IMG/VR virus record: IMGVR_UViG_3300048434_000194
Coordinates: 1-27,809 of that record
Length of the DNA: 27,809 nucleotides
DNA from: a virus
Reading direction: 5' to 3' (one strand)
The translations under genes and the position numbers were made by a program. Every line of letters starts with the position of its first letter. The stretch's first letter is position 1. The notes below the pieces were generated by a model, which was given only the letters and a program-made list of their open reading frames with translations, made no database searches and was not told the origin of the DNA. Positions 23,174 through 27,809 of the stretch are shown piece after piece.

Positions 23174-23177
23174 AAAT

Positions 23178-23255
23178 ATGACTGATGAAGAAAAACTTAA
23201 ACAAGGTTTTAATGGAAGCACTTACAGTATTAATGGCAGGGATGTAGACTTTTAA
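23178..23255 (+). CDS. Possible small protein, 25 residues
   Basis: A short reading frame (MTDEEKLKQGFNGSTYSING, then RDVDF) begins five bases after the previous stop and overlaps the end of the convergent gene by four bases. The composition is like a real soluble peptide, but there is no strong ribosome binding site. I include it at low confidence. Confidence 0.35.
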   Translation: MTDEEKLKQGFNGSTYSINGRDVDF

Positions 23256-23677
23256 TTAATATTGCACCAATAACCATCTTCAGGTCCACTGCATCCTCTA
23301 ATTAGTAATTCTAACATTACGTCAAAGTCTTCAGCAATACCAATACTAATACCTGTTAACATCATAAGCAATAGTATAATAAACGGACTAGGCAGTATTA
23401 AAAACCAATAGGTACGAAATATCCCATGTCCATGCTCTAATCTGTATGCACGTTTGCGTTGAAAGTAATGTATTATACCTTTAACGCCAGCCTTAATTTT
23501 ATCAACAACCCATTCGCCTATAAAATAACGCACAGTCCTTACAACTATAAGCACAGGACTTGCAATAACATCATAGAATAACAATGCAACATCAACAAGT
23601 AAATCAACTACATGATCCACTGTCCACCAGTCTTTAAACTTTTGAATGCGTTGTTTTGTAACAGTTAATATATCCAT
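23252..23677 (-). CDS. Membrane protein of unknown function
   Basis: 141 residues from the minus-strand ATG at 23677, starting MDILTVTKQRIQKFKDWW; the longer frame upstream lies in the promoter region. It has two hydrophobic regions (about DLLVDVALLFYDVIASPVLIV and YWFLILPSPFIILLLMMLTG), with a basic cytoplasmic-type loop AYRLEHGHGIFR between. A C-terminal RGCSGPEDGYWCNIN holds two cysteines. It is divergent from the ExbB-like gene and shares the palindromic promoter at 23685, so it is likely expressed with it. The minus-strand late box ends seven bases before the ATG. Confidence 0.65.
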   Translation of the reverse strand: MDILTVTKQRIQKFKDWWTVDHVVDLLVDVALLFYDVIASPVLIVVRTVRYFIGEWVVDKIKAGVKGIIHYFQRKRAYRLEHGHGIFRTYWFLILPSPFIILLLMMLTGISIGIAEDFDVMLELLIRGCSGPEDGYWCNIN

Positions 23678-23684
23678 AGTAGTA

Positions 23685-23703
23685 GTATTTACCTGATAAA
23701 TAC
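23685..23703. promoter_or_regulatory. Divergent late-promoter palindrome
   Basis: GTATTTA-CCTGA-TAAATAC, the same 7-base arms and 5-base spacing as at 3278-3296. One half points to the membrane gene on the minus strand, the other to the ExbB-like gene at 23721. Confidence 0.7.
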
Positions 23704-23720
23704 ATTGTTCGGAGCACAAC

Positions 23721-24170
23721 ATGAGTATGTTTTTAAGATGGTGGCTGCTATTCTGCACTAGTTGTGCAGCAATGTTTGCAGCCTATAGTTTTGGTTTTAT
23801 AGATGCATTACTTGCAAAAGATATCACACGACTAAGTTTTGCAATACTGGGTGTATTCTTTTTATCAAGCATGTATGTGGGCTGGCTGACTTATAAAAGA
23901 AATAAAGGCGCCACGGTTAAAGTAGGTGTAAACATAGGTTGGTTTATTACTGAACTACTGCTTGCATTGGGTATGATCGGGACAGTGATTGGATTTATTC
24001 TAATGCTGGGCGGCAGTTTTGAAAGTTTAAACATATCTGACACAGGCAGTGTTAAAACTGCACTCACAGACATGGCGATAGGAATGAGTACTGCGCTGTA
24101 TACTACACTGGTAGGAATGGTATGTAGCCAAATACTTAAGGTGCAGTTGGTCAATGTCGAATCTAGATAA
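23721..24170 (+). CDS. Compact ExbB/TolQ/MotA-like proton channel protein
   Basis: The 149-residue protein has four predicted membrane helices (about 8-26, 36-57, 71-98, 114-139). The third and fourth carry the MotA/TolQ/ExbB signature: LALGMIGTVIGFILMLGGSF (GTV 87-89) and TDMAIGMSTALYTTLVGMV (T128-T129). Host ExbB is about 240 residues, so this is a shortened form lacking long cytoplasmic loops. It probably forms a proton-driven stator ring with the next protein, as ExbB does with ExbD. The GGAG ribosome site follows the divergent late promoter. The end overlaps the next gene by 17 bases. Confidence 0.82.
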   Translation: MSMFLRWWLLFCTSCAAMFAAYSFGFIDALLAKDITRLSFAILGVFFLSSMYVGWLTYKRNKGATVKVGVNIGWFITELLLALGMIGTVIGFILMLGGSFESLNISDTGSVKTALTDMAIGMSTALYTTLVGMVCSQILKVQLVNVESR

Positions 24171-24819
24171 CAAACTAAAATACAAAAGCAGTATAGGCTT
24201 TACAGACTTGCTATTCAATCTTGTGATTGGATTTGTATACTTATTTGTGATTGCGTTTATTCTTATCAACCCTGTTGCTAAAAAAGGCGATGTAATTAAA
24301 AAAGCAGAATACATTATTACAATTGAATGGAATCATGAATACAATGATGACATTGATTTATGGATCAAAGATCCAGCAGGTAATGTTGTAAGTTTTTTGC
24401 GCAAAAGCCAGGGCTTGATGCACTTAGAAAAAGATGATTTAGGTTATAGCAATGATGTTTATGTTAAAGGCAAAAAACAAGAGATAATCCATCTTAACAG
24501 AGAAGTAATTACACTAAGAGGCACAATACCAGGCGAATATGAGGTAATGGTTCATGTGTATAGTAGAAAGTTTACCATGGTAGATGGCACTGCCCGCCAG
24601 GATTTGCCAGGTATTATAGAAGCAAGTGTAATTAAGATTAATCCTTATGTGGAAACATATTTTACTAGAGTGCCCTACAATGAAACAGGACAAACACTGA
24701 GTGTAGTTCGTTTTAGTGTAGCAGATGAACATGCATACCTAGGACATAATAATAACCCAAGTGACTTTATTACTAAAAAAGGAACCAGTGGGCTAGGAAG
24801 GTATAACCAGTATAGATAA
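24154..24819 (+). CDS. ExbD/TolR-like membrane protein with periplasmic beta domain
   Basis: The 221-residue protein has one N-terminal membrane helix, with GFTDLLFNLVIGFVYLFVIA, where D18 sits like the proton-carrying Asp of ExbD (FIDVMLVLL). After the helix is EYIITIEWNHEYNDDIDLWI and DPAGNVVSF (65-80), resembling DUF2135-like beta sandwiches, then IPGEYEVMVHVYSRKF, a further beta strand pair. ExbD and TolR have a different periplasmic fold, so this seems a new fusion or convergent construct. The gene is coupled upstream (17-base overlap) and downstream (TAATG). It could convert a proton gradient into envelope work. Confidence 0.72.
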   Translation: MSNLDNKLKYKSSIGFTDLLFNLVIGFVYLFVIAFILINPVAKKGDVIKKAEYIITIEWNHEYNDDIDLWIKDPAGNVVSFLRKSQGLMHLEKDDLGYSNDVYVKGKKQEIIHLNREVITLRGTIPGEYEVMVHVYSRKFTMVDGTARQDLPGIIEASVIKINPYVETYFTRVPYNETGQTLSVVRFSVADEHAYLGHNNNPSDFITKKGTSGLGRYNQYR

Positions 24820-25280
24820 TGTTTGATTTTAATTTACTTCCTTTTTTTGCAAGCATGCTGGTACTAACATTAATTGTACTTGGTATAGGTGTGCATTTTT
24901 ATCGCAATGCACTTGTTATGTTTGTAGTAATTCCTGTTGCACTTTTTTGTGCATTTAGTGGGTATAACACTATTACTACTATGCTGGGCTATCCTGTAAA
25001 GCATAGTATACCTGAAGATAGCATGTATCTTAACCATATTGAAAACGGTGACGGTTCAGAACTTTATGTATGGGTGCTAGAACCCGAGCGTATGATGCCA
25101 AAGAACTACAGCATTCCTGCAACAGATAAAAATAAAAAACAAATGCAACGTGCTAAGGGTCGTACTGAAAAAGGTATTAACCAACAAATAGGCAAATACA
25201 AAAGCGAGCGCAGGGGCGAAGCGAACGACGGCGAATACAGGGTCTATGACTTTAGTATAGATCCACAAGGATTAAAATAA
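24819..25280 (+). CDS. Membrane protein, third member of the ExbB/ExbD-like set
   Basis: The 153-residue protein has two N-terminal helices (about 8-26 and 31-49), then a soluble region with HIENGDGSELYVWVLEPERM and a basic part KNKKQMQRAKGRTEKGINQQ. I do not recognise the family. It starts on the last base of the previous gene's stop (TAATG), which ties it to the ExbB/ExbD-like pair. The orientation of the soluble part is unknown, and the role is inferred only from linkage. Confidence 0.65.
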   Translation: MFDFNLLPFFASMLVLTLIVLGIGVHFYRNALVMFVVIPVALFCAFSGYNTITTMLGYPVKHSIPEDSMYLNHIENGDGSELYVWVLEPERMMPKNYSIPATDKNKKQMQRAKGRTEKGINQQIGKYKSERRGEANDGEYRVYDFSIDPQGLK

Positions 25281-25305
25281 TACGCTACGCCTATTAGTCA
25301 ATAGT

Positions 25306-25334
25306 TTTACAATTTTTATTTAAGAGTATATAAT
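25306..25334 (+). promoter_or_regulatory. Sigma70-like promoter for the aprB operon
   Basis: TTTACA (25306-25311), a 17-base spacer and TATAAT (25329-25334). This is the best host-type promoter in the window, about 33 bases before the aprB ATG, and suggests expression by host RNA polymerase without phage late factors. Confidence 0.7.
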
Positions 25335-25335
25335 A

Positions 25336-25344
25336 TGTAAATAT
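25336..25344 (+). promoter_or_regulatory. Late-promoter-like box (TGTAAATAT)
   Basis: A late-type box with a final T rather than C lies just after the sigma70 -10 box. Two promoter types may overlap here. Confidence 0.35.
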
Positions 25345-25367
25345 TTGTATAGTCTAAAGGAGAAACT

Positions 25368-25856
25368 ATGCCAACATTTGTATACATGACCGCCTGTGAT
25401 GGATGTGGACATTGCGTTGATATTTGTCCAAGTGACATCATGCACATTGATCCAGTAACAAGAAGAGCAGTAAACATAGAACCAAACTTTTGTTGGGAGT
25501 GCTACAGTTGTGTAAAAGCATGTCCACAAAATGCAATTGATGATCGTGGGTACAGTGACTTTGCGCCCATGAACCACAAGGTCAGAGTATTACGGGAACC
25601 AGAAAAAGGCGTTATCAGTTGGCGGCTTAAATTTAGAGACGGCAGAGAAAAACACTTTGAAAGTCCTATCCGTACGACACCTTGGGACAGTATCAAATGT
25701 GCAAGTGAGTATGACATGCCCGAAGCGGGACTAAACGATACACAGCAACTAGCACATGAACCAGAATACTTACTAGCAGATGGCGGGTTGCGCATGATTA
25801 GTAAAAATAAGTTTGTTAAATACGAGTACACAGGAGATAAACATGGCACCGCGTAA
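25368..25856 (+). CDS. aprB: Adenylylsulfate (APS) reductase beta subunit-like ferredoxin
   Basis: The 162-residue protein starts MPTFVYMTACDGCGHCVDIC, the hallmark opening of AprB, followed by PSDIMHID, RRAVNIEPN and CWECYSCVKACPQNAID. All eight Cys ligands for two [4Fe-4S] clusters are present (C10, C13, C16, C20 and C42, C45, C48, C52), as is W43 between them, seen in known AprB. The tail and length match family members (about 150-160 residues). AprB passes electrons to the flavin of AprA, but no aprA lies in the window, so it may join host AprA or serve the oxygenase next to it. A strong AAAGGAG and sigma70 promoter precede it. It overlaps the next gene by 14 bases. Confidence 0.9.
   Translation: MPTFVYMTACDGCGHCVDICPSDIMHIDPVTRRAVNIEPNFCWECYSCVKACPQNAIDDRGYSDFAPMNHKVRVLREPEKGVISWRLKFRDGREKHFESPIRTTPWDSIKCASEYDMPEAGLNDTQQLAHEPEYLLADGGLRMISKNKFVKYEYTGDKHGTA
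25815..25823 (+). promoter_or_regulatory. Late-promoter-like box (GTTAAATAC) within aprB
   Basis: A late-type box near the 3' end of aprB, 19 bases before the ATG of the oxygenase gene, with AGGAGA between. It could allow separate late expression of the oxygenase gene. Confidence 0.4.
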
Positions 25857-26934
25857 TCATAAAAATTGGACAGCAAAACCTAAAGTAGAACACATCAGCA
25901 GTGATGCTTACAACAGTTTCTATCTATATGAACAGGAACAAGAACTGATCTTTAGTAAAGTTTGGGTGCCCATGTGTCACATCAGTGAGATGTATAACCA
26001 AGGTGACTTTCGCACAAGTCAGATTGCAGGACAGCGTGTGGTTGCATGGAACACAGGTTCTGGCGTAAAAGCATACCTTGGAGATAATATTACGAGTGTA
26101 GCAGGCAACATGGCCAGCAACGAAGCCACTGGCAAAGAACTACACTGTGAAGTTTACCATGGTGGTATGGTATGGGTAACACTAAATGAAAATCCAGATT
26201 GCAGTGTAGACGAGTGGACAGCAGGCGCATTTGATTGTATTGCAGAAGCGATAGACACAGAAGAAATGGAAGTATTCCATTATCACAAAGCAGTTATAGA
26301 TACAAATTATAAATTGTGGCATGACACAAACAGTGAATTCTACCATGATTTTATGCATTATTTTAATAGAGTGAGTGGATTTAATGACGAATATTTCGCT
26401 AGAAAAAATATTCCTTTTGATAACGGTCATGTTAACGTTAGTAGTTTTACTGTTAATTACGAAGAGTATGACGGATTTGAAGATCGCGGGGAACTATCTT
26501 TTCCCAATCTGCCGCCCAACCAGTGGTACATGGTTGACCTATTCCCAGGATTCAATTTTAACCTCCGTGGGAGTGCATATCGTAGTGACTCAGTGACACC
26601 ACTTGGACCAAACAAAGTTTTAATCGAGTTCCGTGGTTACGGACTACGCAAAGACACACCAGAGGAAAGACAAACACGCATAAAGCATCACAATAGTATA
26701 TGGGGACCTTTCGGCAGAAACTTGCACGAAGACCTTATTGGTGTTGCTGGTCAAGGTACTACAATGCGTGAGGGTACAGAATCAAGGAATATACTGCACG
26801 GCAGACATGAAAATTCGACAATACACGACGAAGTTGGCATGCGTCACTACTATGCAGAGTGGGGCAACTTCCTAGGAGTTGATCCTGCAAATCCACTACA
26901 AGGACAACTTCAAGATGTTAGTAAGGCTGCGTAA
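25843..26934 (+). CDS. Ring-hydroxylating-oxygenase alpha-like protein lacking Rieske ligands
   Basis: 363 residues from the ATG at 25843, chosen for AGGAGA just upstream. The start IFSKVWVPMCHISEM and RVVAWNTGSGVKAYLGDN resemble the Rieske oxygenase alpha N-terminus, but the CxH and CxxH cluster motifs are missing; only CEVYHGGMVWVTL (102-114) remains, with Cys-x3-His spacing. The catalytic part has NYKLWHDTNSEFYHDFMHYF, where H168 and H172 suit the iron site, and NLHEDLIG gives D297 as third ligand. Family members keep H-x4-H, so the site is altered by one residue. If active it may take electrons from AprB or another donor. Substrate unknown. Likely co-transcribed with aprB. Confidence 0.75.
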   Translation: MAPRNHKNWTAKPKVEHISSDAYNSFYLYEQEQELIFSKVWVPMCHISEMYNQGDFRTSQIAGQRVVAWNTGSGVKAYLGDNITSVAGNMASNEATGKELHCEVYHGGMVWVTLNENPDCSVDEWTAGAFDCIAEAIDTEEMEVFHYHKAVIDTNYKLWHDTNSEFYHDFMHYFNRVSGFNDEYFARKNIPFDNGHVNVSSFTVNYEEYDGFEDRGELSFPNLPPNQWYMVDLFPGFNFNLRGSAYRSDSVTPLGPNKVLIEFRGYGLRKDTPEERQTRIKHHNSIWGPFGRNLHEDLIGVAGQGTTMREGTESRNILHGRHENSTIHDEVGMRHYYAEWGNFLGVDPANPLQGQLQDVSKAA

Positions 26935-27001
26935 GAAGGTATGCAAATTCATGGACTGGCTAAGCCGTGACAATGGCTGCAAGCACATGGGTCGTAATTA
27001 A
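26915..27001 (+). CDS. Possible 28-residue basic peptide
   Basis: An overlapping reading frame at the end of the oxygenase gene codes for MLVRLRKKVCKFMDWLSRD and then NGCKHMGRN. Two Cys/His positions and a basic amphipathic part might be functional, but no ribosome binding site is evident and it may be chance. The inner ATG at 26951 is an alternative. Confidence 0.25.
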   Translation: MLVRLRKKVCKFMDWLSRDNGCKHMGRN

Positions 27002-27012
27002 AAGAGGCTACT

Positions 27013-27234
27013 ATGAAAGAGTTTATGCTTGTTATCTCCATGTGGGGTAACACAGGCACGGATTGGGAATACATCGGTAATCAGATGGTATTGCAACAAC
27101 CCATGACTGAGGCACAATGCGAATACATGGTTAAAGAGGAAATGTGGACTCAATACATTGAAAATGAATACTATATGATGTTAGCACAGTGTTATCCTAA
27201 ACACTGTGCTGGTCAAGAAACCTGTGAAAAATAG
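27013..27234 (+). CDS. Small conserved phage/marine protein
   Basis: The 73-residue protein starts MKEFMLVISMWGNTGTDWEY and contains MTEAQCEYMVKEEMW and a C-terminal AQCYPKHCAGQETCEK. Four cysteines may form disulfides or bind metal. I recall similar small proteins in marine phages but no function. It is preceded by AAAGAGG and follows the oxygenase gene. Its stop at 27234 lies only one base from the 3' end of the minus-strand tRNA. Confidence 0.65.
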   Translation: MKEFMLVISMWGNTGTDWEYIGNQMVLQQPMTEAQCEYMVKEEMWTQYIENEYYMMLAQCYPKHCAGQETCEK

Positions 27235-27235
27235 T

Positions 27236-27340
27236 TGGCTTTGGGGGGAGGATTCGAACCTCCACGCTTAAATACATTGCAACACATATCTAAACAGACC
27301 GTAAACAGCGGCCCTCGTCTACCTATTCCGACACCCCAAA
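27236..27340 (-). tRNA. tRNA with anticodon GUU (Asn-like) and a long variable arm
   Basis: All cloverleaf arms can be drawn. The acceptor is TTTGGGG/CCCCAAA, the D arm is TCG-GAATAGGTAGA-CGA, and the anticodon stem GGCCG/CGGTC closes the loop CTGTTTA with GTT at 27304-27306. The T arm is GGAGG-TTCGAAT-CCTCC, with discriminator G and encoded CCA. U1-A72, G73 and the CUGUU loop are as in bacterial tRNA-Asn. The variable region is 33 nt, with arms TTTAGATATGTG and CAATGTATTTAA pairing at 11 of 12 positions (3 G-U). Normal tRNA-Asn has a short variable loop; long arms belong to Leu, Ser and Tyr tRNAs, and the D arm looks Leu-like. It lies 8 bases after the synthetase-like gene. Confidence 0.85.
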
Positions 27341-27348
27341 CTGGTTGA

Positions 27349-27809
27349 TTAAGCGGCTATTGCAACCTCTTGCTTTTTATCCATTGCCGCTATCATTCTT
27401 GTCAAACCAATACCGCCGCCCACTCTTGGGAAGAAGTCATGCTTTAAAAATTCTTCTAGTTCTGCTTGTACACGCTCTTTGGTAAACAGTTCAAATAATA
27501 GATTACTGTAAGCACCATCTGTGATAGTATGGAATGTATCCCTCATTTGATCTACATCACAACTGCGCTCTGCACTGCCTATGGTTTCCATGCCACCCAG
27601 TATGACATCAATCTTTCTACTAGTGCCATTGGCGTTACGGCTCATGTTCCAGAATGGTGATGTCATTTCAGGAAAGTCTGTGATCATTGTTGCTGTAAAA
27701 TCTTCATACATCTTTATTTCATGTTCTGCTTCTATTTCAGTCATAGGATCTAGTCCATAATGTTTTTGCCATTCAGAGTATGGTTTAACAACTATATCAC
27801 CAAATCCGC
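27349..27809 (-). CDS. Class II aminoacyl-tRNA synthetase core protein, AsnRS/AsnA-like (5' end outside window)
   Basis: The 152 visible residues are the C-terminal part; the frame is open to the window edge, upstream of the ATG at 27744. The order GFGDIVVKPYSEW, then ATMITDFPEMTSPFWNMSRN, IDVILGGMETIGSAERS and RVGGGIGLTRMIAAM matches the C-terminal catalytic region of class IIb Asp/Asn/Lys synthetases. The GIGLTRM segment is motif 3 with the ATP-binding Arg, and the IGSAERS segment parallels the GGS-R region. The GGGIG spacing is also like asparagine synthetase A, so it may form Asn-tRNA or free asparagine. The tRNA with anticodon GUU directly downstream in the same direction suggests a dedicated pair. 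Tail ends AIAA. Confidence 0.8.
   Translation of the reverse strand, partial: GFGDIVVKPYSEWQKHYGLDPMTEIEAEHEIKMYEDFTATMITDFPEMTSPFWNMSRNANGTSRKIDVILGGMETIGSAERSCDVDQMRDTFHTITDGAYSNLLFELFTKERVQAELEEFLKHDFFPRVGGGIGLTRMIAAMDKKQEVAIAA

Noticed and set aside
27264-27296. Intron in the tRNA variable region
   Set aside because: No group I features and no bulge-helix-bulge layout; a paired variable arm explains the sequence more simply.
27236-27340. Calling the tRNA a Leu tRNA because of its long variable arm and D arm
   Set aside because: The seven-base loop between the clearly paired stem halves places GUU at the anticodon, and discriminator G with U1-A72 is not Leu-like.
1-27809. CRISPR arrays, insertion sequences, integrase or attachment sites
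   Set aside because: None seen: no spaced direct repeats, transposase motifs or integrase-like genes.

Overview
The window looks like part of the genome of a marine T4-like myovirus (cyanophage/pelagiphage type). Genes are tightly packed, often with TAATG or ATGA stop/start overlaps. There are many small head and virion proteins of the kind seen in T4-like cyanophages, a class I ribonucleotide reductase pair with glutaredoxin, a PAAR tip protein, a tailspike, and recurrent T4-type late promoter boxes (consensus near GATAAATAC). Serine is mostly coded AGT/AGC and leucine often CTA. The host cannot be read from the sequence; an APS-reductase beta gene is compatible with a SAR11-like or sulfur-metabolising marine bacterium, which is inference only. 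No stretch longer than about 110 bases lacks a gene.

Layout. 1-545: 3' part of a radical SAM gene. 525-3246 (minus strand): a mini C-family DNA polymerase lacking the PHP domain, a small exported protein and a class-3 lipase. 3319-12111 (plus): the virion/head block, including a nucleotidyltransferase-like protein, a Lys/Ala-rich protein, several proteins with leaders resembling T4 capsid-targeting sequences, a scaffold-like acidic protein, an XhlA/holin-like protein and a ParB-like protein. 12129-14421: a PD-(D/E)XK exonuclease and a beta-helix tailspike. 14531-20302: a coupled operon of nrdA, nrdB, a twitch-type radical SAM enzyme, a CPYA-motif protein, a GNAT-fold protein resembling arginyltransferase C-termini, and glutaredoxin. 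20333-22383: PAAR tip protein and a large virion protein. 22380-23255: small Cys-rich and exported proteins. 23252-25280: a membrane module with an ExbB/TolQ-like channel, an ExbD-like protein fused to a periplasmic beta-domain, and two further membrane proteins. 25306-27234: a sigma70-type promoter, aprB, an oxygenase homologue that seems to have lost its Rieske cluster ligands, and a small Cys protein. 27236-27809 (minus): an AsnRS/AsnA-like class II synthetase-core gene followed 8 bases later by a tRNA with anticodon GUU, Asn-type acceptor features and a 33-nt variable arm.

How the parts fit. Late promoters drive the virion genes and appear twice as divergent palindromic pairs. Genes that reprogram the host (nrd, apr/oxygenase) also carry sigma70-like boxes, consistent with earlier expression. 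The parts most likely to be new are the GUU tRNA/synthetase pair, the proton-channel-like module, the AprB plus Rieske-less oxygenase pair, and the mini-DnaE.
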